Assembly: GCA_016647705.1 (NCBI GenBank)
Contig: CM028335.1
Coordinates: forward strand, 1,798,001-1,862,000
Length of the DNA: 64,000 nucleotides
Reading direction: 5' to 3'
DNA from: Eucommia ulmoides
Lineage: Eukaryota > Streptophyta > Magnoliopsida > Garryales > Eucommiaceae
In this document: positions 23,121 through 35,010 of the stretch, in pieces
How positions within the stretch are numbered: position 1 is the stretch's first letter
How the letters are laid out: each line of letters starts with the position of its first letter
Program-made: the position numbers and the translations under genes
Notes under the pieces: generated by a model
Database searches by the model: none
The model's input: only the letters and a program-made list of their open reading frames with translations
What the model was told of the DNA's origin: nothing

Positions 23121-23701
23121 GAAAATAGAGAGAGAAGAACATGTGGCGGAGGAAGTGGATACCTGTTCGTGCCTCTATGACGACGGTGACGGCTACGGCA
23201 CTCGAAGAGGAGGCCAGATGGGGTAGTCGACGGCTGGATGGCTGGATTTACGGCAGTGGGTTTGACGACGGAGTCGTAGTTCACCAACGGATGATGGATC
23301 GAAGCTTCTGCGTGGTGGAGGGCTCGATCGACGATTGGTGCTTGGAGGAGCGATCGATCGAAGCTGGGTGCGTGGAGGAGAGATCGATCGAAGGATGAGC
23401 GTTGATTTTTGTATCATCGGCGACGAAGAAGGGCATGGGAGTGAGAGAGAAGCGAGAAGTGCTGGGGAGAGAGAGAGCCGACAGAGAGAGAGAGAGAGTG
23501 AGGCCTGATATCTGCCGCTGGAGGGAAAGGGAAAGATCACAATCGTTGGATGATCTTTGATCCTAAGGCTACAAATGTCTCTTACTAATATTTGATCTTG
23601 GCCCTTGGATATGAGATCTAAGGGTCAAAAAATTCTCCCGCCCAAAAATGTCTTCAACCACTGTAGCACACATTTTCAAATGAGTATCTAATTTATATTA
23701 T

Positions 23702-23704
<3 letters not shown>
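23121..23704 (-). other. Helitron 5' terminal region
   Basis: On the minus strand the last 170 bp read inwards from TCTATAATATAAATTAG through a segment with gggcgggagaattttttgac. This is the conserved-looking 5' end of the element. A GA microsatellite lies at 23478-23499. No gene is seen. Confidence 0.6.

Positions 23705-23759
<55 letters not shown>
23705..23759. repeat. TA microsatellite flanking the Helitron
   Basis: About 55 bp of nearly pure (TA)n directly outside the 5' end. A similar tract borders the 3' end at 7917-7930, so the element probably inserted into a TA microsatellite. Confidence 0.9.
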
Positions 23760-23767
<8 letters not shown>

Positions 23768-23811
23768 AGGGTCTACGGTTTGGTGATTTTGATTTTATTT
23801 TTTTATAAAAT

Positions 23812-25737
23812 TTGACGATTTTGAGTTTTTTATATTGAAAAAAAAAAATAATATAATGAAAGAATATATTTTTTTAAAATTTTTGAATTTCGACCGTTTG
23901 AACGAAACCTAATAATCTAGGGTCAAAGATTGCATTGCAACAACTAAACCCTATTTTGCATGCATGGGAAGAGGCCATTTTCACGCTATCATTTTTTTTT
24001 TTCCTCCTAAATATCAAAATAAATTTTAGATTTTTATATTTAAAGTCAAACCAATTCTTTAAACAAAAAAAATAAAAAAAATTCATATATAGAGAGAGAA
24101 GAGTAAAGAGAGAAATCAAATGGTAAAACTACATTTTTATCCGTCTACTATATCTTTATTTTCACTTTAGTTCATCAAGTATTGATTTCAACAATTTCAA
24201 CCCCAATTTGTTGAAAATTCATCCATAAAACTATTACTTAAAAAAATTCAAAATAAGTATGACTCGTTTCTGTAACTTTTTCTCTCAAAGCTCTTACTCT
24301 CACACCAGAGGGGTTTCGCTGGGACAAATTTCGTCTCGGCCTTGTGCAAGTACAGCTCCATGAAGGGCAAGACTCTAAACTTCAGCTAATCAGTCCCTAG
24401 ATCGTCGGTTACAATTCACTCGAAGAATTTCCAACTCTAGCTTTGACTCAGCAACTCCACCTCAGTAGGAGGACCCACTTATTCCTGACTGGACCATACT
24501 CGAGGTGTTTGCAACTTTGGGACACCAACAAAGTTATTTGTTTGTTATTTTATTACATATTAGTAAAAGTTAATTTGTAGAGATATAATTTCTCTTTTAT
24601 GATTATTTATGTAATTTTTAATATTATATTTATATTTGGTATTTATAAAGCACCATTACTCACTAAAATTTATGCATTCGCTTTCGAATACTGCTGCCAA
24701 AATAATAAAATGATATCTATGTGTTTCATGTTTCAATATTAAAAATTTATTATAATTTTTTTCTATGACATCGTAATGCATTTTTCAATATTAATTATTT
24801 ACTAAAAAATTTAATTTCAGCACTTGATGCACTTGTAAATAAAGTCAAAGGTCAATTTATTGAATCTGAATGTAAGGATGACTAAATAAAAATTCTAGTG
24901 TTTAATTCAAAAATAAAATAGAACTTTGAGGGGTGATACTATAATTTATTTTCATACCCATAACCCTTAATTTGGAGTTCAGTTCATCTTCTCTCTTTCG
25001 AATTTTGCTACCTAAATAATAGTTGACTTTTCAAAAAATAAAATAAAATCTAATTTTGATTTTCTTTCTAGAAAAGGCGGAGAAAATGAGGTTAAAATTT
25101 TTACCCATATTCGCTAAAGAGAGATTTAATTTTCTTTCATTTTCTGTTGAGAAGTTTTCATTTTCTTTCATTTTTTGTTTCACGGCGGCGACAATTGGTA
25201 ACTTTTCTCTTTCACGGCGGTGGTGATCGGTGACCATGGATGTAGAGAAGATGTTTTGGCAAAAGATCCGGCAGGAAGAACAGTTGGGTATTTTCGATCT
25301 GATAGAGATAGCCATCGGTGTGGCTTCTTTCAAGCCAAAGTTTGAGAACCGGCGATCAAGATTGGCCGATCTTCTATTCGATTGACCCATCTGTCCTTTG
25401 GGGGATTTAACAGCATTCAAGAAATGAGGGACTTTGAAATGGCGTCCCAAGAGTCTATCAACAATAATGGAGTGGAGCGGCGAGGCACCGTCGAAATCAA
25501 GATCAAGAAGTTACCATCGGTTGGGAAAATCGATACGAAGGAGATAACAGCGACGCCGGCCCGATTTCTGGCAACAATGAAGGCTGCAACACCATCAAGT
25601 GTTTGGCTATGGTTGATCCTTTCGACATGGAAGAAACACATGCGAAGAGTTGGGTTGCTGATAAAGTTCAGGGAAGAGGAGCACTGCAGAGCAATATGAC
25701 AATGGTGGCCGTTGGTCACCGGATGAGGGCAACGCCT
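23812..25737 (+). repeat. duplicated block, copy B
   Basis: Colinear with 1540-3493 (copy A), with small insertions and deletions. It lacks the hairpin seen at 2492-2518. It ends at 25737, directly joined to LTR sequence. Confidence 0.8.
25236..25737 (+). pseudogene. MED26-like pseudogene
   Basis: The ATG at 25236 and the first 49 codons match the MED26-like frame at 2987 with few changes. A TGA at 25383-25385 then replaces a leucine codon, and a single-base loss about 30 nt further shifts the frame. The remaining match continues in the other frame (from 25423) until 25737, where an LTR element interrupts it, so the conserved C-terminal EASKRK-type tail is missing. Clearly non-functional. 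Confidence 0.85.
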
Positions 25738-28700
25738 AGGCAGAGGTTAAGTCGGTTAAGGTTCTGCCGTTCCACCGCCTAGGCGGTGGAATCTTCGTCT
25801 AGGCCATGGGACTGCTCCAAAGTTTCTGCCTCTTCTCCGCCTAGGCGGTGGAATTTCCGCCTACGCTGAGGGACTGCTCACATTTTAAGCATCCTCTGCA
25901 TTCTCACCACCTCGGCGGTGGCTCTTGTAATCTTGAAACCTTATTTCTTCATAATTTCTTCACCGTTTTCCCACAATTTTTTCTCATTTGTCTTTTGTTT
26001 GCGTCCCTACACCTGAATTACATAAAAACAAACTAAAAAGCAATTAAATATAACTTATACACTTGAAAACTATCAAATCTAGTTTAGAAGTAGATAAATA
26101 TTTTACACCTATCAAATACCTCCAAACTTGGTATATTGCTAGTCCTCGAGCAAAACACCCTAACACTAAATTAAACTAACTACTCTAATTAACTAACAAG
26201 TAATCTAAAAATGAATAACATAACAAAGAAGAAGTATACACATGCGAGTTCCAAACTCAATCGAAGAGACCAAGTTTGTCCTCTCTCAACATCCCTAAAT
26301 CTGATTAAGTTCGGGAAATAATACACACCAAGTGGTGTTCTAGTATTTCAACACTCAATATCGATAAAAACCATTCTAAATCCATTGAAATGTGTGTGTG
26401 AGAGCTCAAATGTATAACTAACCAAACTCCAAATTGGATCATTTAGTAGACAAGTTCATGATTTAAACCTTAAAGGATTCAGGAAAACCATACGCTTGAC
26501 TGGGCTCGACTATCCACTAATGTAGGTTCGGACATTCTCAAAGATCAATAGGGCTTGGTTAAGCTTTGGAGAACGACCAAGGGTATCACATGAATATAAA
26601 ATAGCAAATCGTTAAGATAAAACGATACGCAAGGTACAAACGCTTGTCGCTATCACTCTCTCGTAACCCCACGCATTGAAAATACAACCCTGAATAAGAA
26701 TTTAAGAACGCTGTATTCACTTGTCGAAACAAATGAAAATAAAAACTATATTCACTTAGTTTTTTTTTTTAGAAACATTGTCGTACCCCCAAACTTATTC
26801 GAATTTGTAAAATTTTAGGGGCGTTAAAAAAGAATGACAAGTGAATACATTAATACTGAACTAATAACAATTCGTCCGAAACCCCAATCGCTCACTTCAA
26901 GTGCATTAGTCTATGCAACTTGATTTCACTCAATTTTGACTTTTAGGCTTAGCGACAATAGTTTGAAAAAATGTAATTGGATAGAGTATTGAAACGTGTT
27001 CAGAATTGAAAAGATTATTGGCTTTGACAGGGTAACAAGGGGTATAAATTTTTCAGGTTAGCTTCAAAGGTTCAAGCGAAAAACGTGAAGGCGTAAATCA
27101 TGCCTCCAGAATTACCTTACTTAGGATTTTGCCTCAAGTCTACCTCAAATCAAGTTCTAGATTCCTCTTTTCTGTCATTAACTTATTACTGAATAATCAA
27201 CGTCAATTCATTCAAATAATTATACATTGAGTCCATGCGATCGTGCGATTTAAGGATCATACACACAAAATATACATGACTAGCATTATCCCCGACCTCG
27301 ATATACAATTAAGAGATAATTTTCATAATTGGGAAACGGCCCTAGACGAATTCAACAACTCATCAAGTATATACGACTTCATACATAAACATTTCTACAT
27401 TAAATCTAAATACTGACATACATATACTAAACTAAGAATTTAAAATGCATAAATAAAAATTTAAATGAAACTTAACCAAAAATTAAAGTTTTACATACAA
27501 AAAATATTTCCATCCTTCACATCTTTCTTTAACAACACAAAACATGATGTACATTGCACCCAAACTTAAAAAGATGCAGTGTCCTTAGTGACGAAGCAAC
27601 GAACCCAATAACAGTTTATAGTAATGACAAGTAAAATTGGGTGTCGACACATACCTAGGGGTTAAGACTTAAAAGTCTCACCCCTTACTGTTCGTTGGGA
27701 GGATAGTCATCTCCACCACTATCACGTCGGAATGAAAATTGTGGCGGTTGCAAAAGGTGCGACGGCACATGCCAAAGTGGTCGCACATGAACCTGTGGAT
27801 TTGATCTTGCGCACACATTAATCACAACGTTTGAACAAAATATAAACATGAGCATGCAATTTTGTTTCACATAATTTAACAATCCATTAAAAACCTAGTT
27901 TATCACCAAAAATCAAATCGAAATCCCGTAGCGATAAAGAAAATCGCGAAAATGGGGGTTTGAAAATTGATTTTTGGTGGATGATTTGGGATGGAAATCA
28001 CAAATTTTGTAAAGGGAATGATGAATTTGAGGGTTGGAAACGGTTTGGGAGGATAAAAATGGATTTTTTTTGGGAGTTTTAGAGGTGATTGTGACGTTTT
28101 TGAAAAGTAAGATTGTTTTAATCAAACAGAGGCCTTACCGCCGCGACGGTGGGAATCACCGCCTCGGCTGTATGAGCGCTTTTTTAAAACCAAAACATTC
28201 TGCCGTGTAACTGCCTTTTTAAAAAACATAACACTTTGTTGTTTCACTGCTGCAGCGGTGAGACGTTTATACTGAAAACTTGACATCTTGCATTTTCACC
28301 GCCGCGGCGGTGCTTCCACGGCTGCGACGGTGAGCCTGCTGCTGGATTTTCATTTTTTCTTCAAGTTTTCACACAACGGCTCTACACCATGCGTTTCCAC
28401 TTCGCTTGTTCAATATTTTTAAGTGCGAAACACATCTCCGATTATCCTCACTCCCTAATTTACCTCCAAACACGCTCTGAGACTAATCCGGCCTCCAAAA
28501 AATAAATAATAGGAAAAAATCGGGTAAAACTTGATACCCTTGGTTTTGGATAAAAAAAATGTAACTTGCTTGATTTAACGTCCCTAACTGATTTGGTTGA
28601 GCATTTTTCACCAAAATCTCTCATAGACAAGGAATTTGGGAAAAACAAATTCTCCGTTGGATCACGATTCATGGTATTGAAGTTGGTTTTTTGTTTATCT

Positions 28701-30810
28701 CCTTATCCTTTTCAACGTATACTCGATCTCGGGATCAAGAGTCAAGAATTTCAACTTTTTCTACGTTGCATGCACTGTTTGATCACTACTCTAAGCCGCG
28801 TGAGTCTTGTCCCAACGTCATCGATTGCACACTAACTAATGCCCTCCCGGGTTGTTAGATCGTAACGATGTGTTTACCCGAGTCCGAATATGGGATTACC
28901 TCTCCCGAGTGTCAAACCCCTTATTTTCAAATCCAACCCTAGTACCTTAACAAGCATATTAAAGTCTTCATAAAATGATGAACACAATCGGATTTAAACA
29001 CAAACAACCGTTAAGAAAACGTATATTCCATCAAACTAGTATTTACACAACTACATCGATCCCTAACTAGTATTTATCTAATCTATCGTGATCTTGACCA
29101 TAAAAGCATTAATACAAGAGATATTCATTATCATTTACAATAAAACATTAAATTACAAAGAGAGAAATAAAGAGTGAAAGATCAAATCTTAAAGTGGAGT
29201 GATCCACTGTCGCCAAAGATCGATCCGCCAATATTTCCTCTTTTCCAGATGATGAATCTCTTCTTCAAGAATAGCCAAAGATCACCTCCTAAGGTTAGGG
29301 GCGTCCAACAGTGTCCTGACCTCCCAAGTTTTTGGTGCCAAAAACTTGTACGACAACGGCGCTAAAAACTTGTACGGCGAGGCGTTTGTTACGTGCTCGC
29401 GTATTGACTACTCGCAGGTACACGAGATCTAGTTTTAGTATAGTGGATCGTTTAAGATTGGATATCGTTCCCACATGGACGATTTGAATAAGTTGAATAC
29501 CGCAATTGACATAGTCTCCTATTATCTAGACGGTTAAATAAATGATTTTAAATTAAACTAATTAAAACTAAACTAAACTACAATTAGTGGGTTAATCCTA
29601 ACTAAGTTGATTACCTAGGGATTGACTTCGTTCACTTAATACACGTTTGATTTCGTTTTAGTTAACAATAACGGAGTTTATGGTATCCGACAATCTCGGT
29701 TCTAAAATTCCTCCGCTACCTATTTTGAGTGTAAGATGGGGGAATACGCGACTTCGTGTCAACGCCGAGGTCCCCCTTAACTTCTTAACGACTCTAGGCT
29801 GCGTGAGTCTTGCCCCAACGTCATCGATTGCACACTAACTAACGCCCTCCCAGGTCGTTAGATCGTAACGATGTGTTTACTCTAGTCCAAATCCAGAGTT
29901 ACATCTTTCGAGTGTCAAACCCTAGATTCTCAGATCCAACCCTAGTACCTTAACAAGCATATTGAAGTTGTCATAAAATGATAAACACAATCGGATTTAA
30001 AAGCAAACAACCGTTAAAGAAACATATATTAAACCAAACGAGTATTTACACAACTACATCGATCCTTAACTAATATTTATCTAATCTAACATGATCTTGA
30101 CCATTAGAACTATAAACCAAGAGGTATTTATCATCATTTACAATAAAACATGAAATTACAAAGAGAGAAATAAAGAGAGAAATATCAAATCTTAAAGCGG
30201 AACGATCCACTATCGCTAAAGGCCGATCCGCCAATATTTCCTCTTCTCCGGATGATGAATATCCTCTTCAAGAATGGCCAAGAATCAAGCTCCTAAAGTT
30301 AGGGACGTTCTATGCTCCAAGAGTTCTTAAGGGAAGTGGGATAATAGGTATTAATAGGCACAAGATTTCAAAATATCTCAAAATATCTATTTACTGTGTA
30401 GAGGTCACCGCCTAGGCGGAGGTTAAGTCGGTTAAGGTTCTGCCGTTCCACCGCCTAGGCGGCAGGATCTCCGCTTAGGCCGTGGGACTGTTCCAAAGTT
30501 TCTGCTCCTTTTCTGCCTAGGCGATGGAATTTCTGCCTAGGCCGAGGGACTACTCATATTTTAAGCATTCTCTGCATTCTCACTGCCTCGGGGGTGGATT
30601 CCTAGCTGCGGCGGTGGCTCTTGTAATCTTGAAACCTTATTTCTTCATTATTTCTTCACTGTTTTCCCACCGTTTTCGCTCGTTTGTCTCTTGTTTGCGT
30701 CCCTACACCTGAATTACATAAAAACAAACTAAAAGACAATTAAATATAACTAAAACACTTGAAAACTACTAAATCCAGTTTAGAAGTAGATAGGTATTTT
30801 ACACCTATCA
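25738..30810 (-). mobile_element. degraded Ty3/gypsy-like LTR element
   Basis: On the minus strand a 1424-bp LTR (30810-29387) begins TGATAGGTGT and ends GTAACA. The internal edge has AAGTTTTTAGCGCCG-like sequence near 29350-29372. A second, truncated LTR (first about 380 bp, 26115-25738) begins TGATAGGTGT after a purine-rich, polypurine-like AAGTTTGGAGGTATT. The beginning of the LTR contains repeated GC-rich caccgcctaggcgg modules. A partial LTR copy (28790-29312) repeats 29788-30311, so the element is internally rearranged. No gag or pol frame survives; a short frame near 27690-27790 might be a remnant. The TGATAGG start and the ggatatcgttcccaca motif are known from plant Ty3 (Tat-like) elements; the lineage is an inference. 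Confidence 0.6.
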
Positions 30811-31525
30811 GGTGGGCAGTATATAAACCCGCTAGTCGATCCGATGTTAAGGAATTACATCGGATTTCAACCGAGCAGACCGAAAAATATTATATAGTTA
30901 ACCGGGTTTGGCGGGTGCGGATTGGGCAGTGGTAGCGGGTGAGTCAGCTTTCCGGATTCATGTGCACACCCCTAGGTGTAACTCACTGGAAAAACTCGAT
31001 TTTGTCACTTTTATGAAAAACTGTAATTCATGAACTTTTGAAGTTTTTATTGTAATGACTATATTACTTTTAACAATTTAAAATAAATAAATATCTAAAA
31101 CTTAAAATACATAAATGTGACTTTAATTTTATTTTTTTTTATATTTTTTTTTCTTTATCTTTTTACATTGACATCTCATTTAAACAAATATATTTTTTTC
31201 ACTCTTTTCTTTTTCAACAGATTAAAAAAAATGGGATGGTGGGCGGGTTGGGGTGAGATGGATTAAAAGTTTAAATGTATTTTTTTTTTAAATGGGAGTA
31301 AAAAGTCTTTTTCTTAATGGCGGTGGTAGTAATTTTTTTTTTTAAAAAAAAAAACTAAGTGAATAAAAAATATATATATTTTTTAAATAAGATAAGAACA
31401 TTTATGTCCTTTTTTTTTTCAAAAAAAAGTTCAATGGATTGACTGAATTTTTCAAATAATACGGCAGGTTTGTCATAAAATGATAGGGGAGGTAAGTGAT
31501 AAATATTAATTTATAAATTTAAATA
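30811..31525. other. intergenic, no gene recognised
   Basis: G-rich short words (gcgggt, gtgggc) at 30811-30960, then strongly AT-rich sequence. Nothing is supportable. Confidence 0.4.
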
Positions 31526-32545
31526 AGGGTAAATTGCCTTTATCCCTTGTACTTTATCTAATTATCATTTTATTCCCTCCACTTCAAAAACTACATTTTA
31601 CCGACTTCTACTTTTGAGCAAAGTGAGAAATTACATTTTTTTTTCCGTTTAAATTTATAGAATATGATTAAAAATAGATGGAATTAAATTTTCTATCCAA
31701 TTTTTGGATGAAATAGGCAAAATTATCCCATAATTTCAATTTTAATTAATTTTTAAAAAATATTTATAATAATTAAAATAAAGGGATAGTTTCGTCTATG
31801 TCATCCAAAATTTGGATGAAAATTTTAACTCCATACATTTTTAAACATGTTCCGTTTAATCTAAAAAGGGAAAAAAAAAAAGTTTTTCTTTTTTTTTCAA
31901 AAGTAAAAACAGTGTAATTTTTTGAAGTGGAGAAACGATTAAGTGTTTTACCCTTCTAATAATTGGTGTATGCATATAATTCATATCATCCATTGATGAA
32001 CAATGTCTCAAGATTATGTCATTCTAGAGTTACATTTTATGATTTTACTCCTCTCCATTTGCAGTAGCTACACTTTATCTATTTCTATTTTTAAATAAAG
32101 TTATAAATTATTTTTTTCCCGTTTAAATTAACGGAATACGATTAAAAATTAATAAAATTAAATTTTTAATCCAATTTTTTTTGTTAAAATAGACAGAATT
32201 ACCCATTTATGTTAATTTTAATTTAATTTTTAAAATATTTATGATAAAAAAAATTAAATCAAAATTAAAATAAATGGACAATTTCGTTTATGTTATCCAA
32301 AAAATTGATGAAAATTTTAATTAACTCCATATATTTTCAGGCATCTTAGGTTAATTTAAATAAAAAATAAATAAATTATTTTCTCACTTTGTTTAAAAAT
32401 TGAAGTTAAGTGTAACTTTTTGAAATGGATGAATATAAAATGATAATTAAATAAAATAAAGGGGGCTAAAAGGCAATTTACCCTTCTAAAAATTAGTGCA
32501 TGCACATAATTCATATCATTGTTTCAAGATTATGTCATTCAAGAG
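31526..32545. repeat. tandem pair of a MITE-like sequence
   Basis: Two units (about 31526-32027 and 32028-32545) share an order of segments: ttccctccacttcaaaaa-type start, tttgagcaaagtgagaaatt, a gttaattaactccat-type middle, a tttacccttctaa end, and an identical-type tail with ataattcatatcat and caagattatgtcatt. The unit starts with agggtaaattgcc and ends with tttaccctt, i.e. imperfect inverted ends. Unit 2 lacks the first about 50 bp. Confidence 0.6.
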
Positions 32546-35010
32546 GCAGAAACCCCCCAGCCCCATGTGAAGATGACTATTGGGGTGAAGTCACTTAGAT
32601 CTTCCAATTATTATGTATAATTTTCACTTTTTTGGAAATGTTTTATTAGGTAGAATATATATATACATATATATTTAATTTGCTTGTACGTATACTCTTG
32701 CTTATGTAATTGCATTGCAGATGAAAGATGATTTAGTGCATCTTAACAGCTTGGCCATGAAAAAAAAAACAAGATTTTGTTAGCGCAATTCCGCCCAAAT
32801 AGGCATTTACGTTAGCTAAAATACTACTATGCCTCATGAATAGCGTTTTGACTAATAAAAATATGAAATTATACTCCAACCATGTCATCCAAATGAATTA
32901 GTTATTAATATTTTAATTTTAATTTTGACTAAATAATCATTTACCTGTAGGTTGGAGAATTGACAGTTAAAAATTCCGACCAATTTTTGGCTAATCTCTC
33001 CACTATAGGTAGAAATGCCTATTGAAATAACTATCAAGTAAAATAGATGGAATGACATAAATTTTTTAGTTTGGTTATTTGACTCATGGAATGACTAGTG
33101 AGTTGAAGTCGCTTTTATTGTCATGCATATACTGAAATCATCATGTGGTCATCGGCAAACAACTTCACCTCACCACTCTTTTAATTTTTTCAATACAATG
33201 TATAATTTTTTTGCCAATTTTTCCGGGATTGATTTAGTAATTAAAAACTTAAAAATTTCTATGCGTTCATTTCTCATTTCATCCAATTTCAAAGTACTAA
33301 ACACTACTTTAAATTTTGAATTGTCGGTTAAATTATTAGTTGTATTAAGAAATATATATATAGAAGTTAGAGGTTAATGGTCTGTTTGGGTGCGGTGTTT
33401 AATTTCAATAAAGAATTTGTAAAATTTTCTTAAAAGAAAAATTTATAAAACACCATCTCTTAAAATCTCTCTTCTGATTCAAAATCGTGGAGTATATTTG
33501 ACATCGAATCTAAAGGATCTACTACGGGAAAAAATAAGAGTAAGAGGAAGAGAGACATATGGATGGAGTATATATCCTCTTTGTTGATTATAATTGATGA
33601 ACTTAGTTACCTCCCAAAAAGTACCGCAGACGTCTCGAGGTTTCTCGTGTGTCTAACATTTCACCACCAAGGCATCTTGCCGTCGGTGTTCTTTCCGAGT
33701 TACACACCTTTCATTGTTCCGCCTCAGGATGAACGTTGACTGTGCTTAAATCATGCAAGTCGGACTTCTCGAAAATGCACATAAATGTAGCGTTTTGGTA
33801 ACACAAATTGAAGATTAATTTAGAACTAGAATTTGAATTGGAAATGAACGCATATACGTTGTTGTTCATTTCTAATTTCAACTCCAACATTCAAATTCTA
33901 TGAAATCAAACACTATCTAATTAGGTAGTGTTTGGCTGCACAGAATTGGAATTGAATTGGAATTGCAATTCTATGTAATTAGAAATCTATGTAATCAGGT
34001 ATAAACTCAATAAAAAACCATTCATTTTATAAAAATATTTTTGACCCAATTTTTAAAGAATTGAATTTGTAATTCTTCATTTAGGTCCTAGAATTCAGGT
34101 TAATAAGGAATTCGACTCCATAGAATTATAAATGAAAACAGAATAAAAAATAAAAAAAAAACATTCCAAGGATTCTTTACTTGAGAATCGCATGGGGCTT
34201 TCTGAGATGGTGACTAGTGATTCCAAGGAATATCATGAAAAGAAAAAGTTGATGTACTTCAACCCTTTCACCGTGATGAATAAAGGTGGAGTTAGTTCAA
34301 TAGGGCATGTTTGGTTCTCTAAATTATCCTATTATTTAGATATCATTTCATCAAATTTGTATATTATTGTTCGAACAAAGATACGTTTAGTTAGTTAATT
34401 TAAGTGTTTTTAATTCTTTCAACCAAACGCGCCTTAGTGTTTCAACCTGTTACCACTCTACTTTATTACTTAATTAAAAAAAAAAAAAAGAAAAAAAAAA
34501 TCTGCTTTATTGCCTTTGCTTTTTTTATTCTTCTTGCTTCTGCTAGTGTCTTGAAGGGGAAAAAAAGCTTTATTTTCCTTTCAACATTTTATTACTCTTT
34601 TCATGTTTACAAAACTTTGCCAGACTGATGCAATCTTTTTAACTATGGATATGATGCTCTTTAAGCAAACTTTGATGTAAAACTAATAATTTAGGTGTTT
34701 AGCGGTTACGGTTTGGTAACGTCTTTTCTAGATAATTTTGGGCTACAAAGCTCTCGTTAAGCAAAATAATATATATATTAAAAAAATGAATTAAAAAATA
34801 AAAATAGAAATAAAACGATTTTTTTTTAAATGTAATTTTTTTTATGTTTTTTATTTTCTAGTTTTTTACTTTTTTATTTTTTATATAAACACCATATACA
34901 CAAAATAAAAATAAAACAAGTAAAATAAAAAAAAATATTGAACAAAAACAAACAAATATAAAAATAAAAAATAGAAAACAAAAGATAGGAGAAAGAGTAG
35001 AAATAAAAAA
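32546..35010. other. intergenic AT-rich sequence
   Basis: No gene recognised. A GC-richer patch at 33600-33760 has no supportable frame. A small MITE-like element lies at 33788-33915 (ends tagcgttttgg and caaacacta), adjacent to gtagtgtttggctgcac at 33921. AT and A runs follow at 34470-34500 and 34750-35010. Confidence 0.4.
34301..34436. mobile_element. 136-bp MITE-like element
   Basis: The ends TAGGGCATGTTTGGTT and AACCAAACGCGCCTTA are reverse complements at 13 of 16 positions. There is no coding capacity. A GTTTGGTT-type terminus is common in plant hAT or Harbinger-like MITEs; the superfamily is not resolved. Confidence 0.55.

Larger units (their letters stand above)
7931..23704 (-). mobile_element. 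Helitron, about 15.8 kb, with both termini
   Basis: On the minus strand the element starts with TC at 23704 (TCTATAATATAAATTAG) and ends with CTAG at 7931. A perfect 9-bp hairpin (ACCCGTGCC, 4-nt loop, GGCACGGGT, 7941-7962) sits 10 nt before the end. The 5' neighbour is A and the 3' neighbour is T, as expected for insertion between A and T without target duplication; both flanks are TA microsatellite. The interior holds the Rep/helicase gene (10579-15764) and about 10 kb of non-coding repeats. These are the defining features of a plant Helitron, which moves by rolling-circle replication. Because catalytic motifs and ends all look intact, it is a candidate autonomous element. I infer the full span from the ends; nested rearrangements inside are possible. 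Confidence 0.85.
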
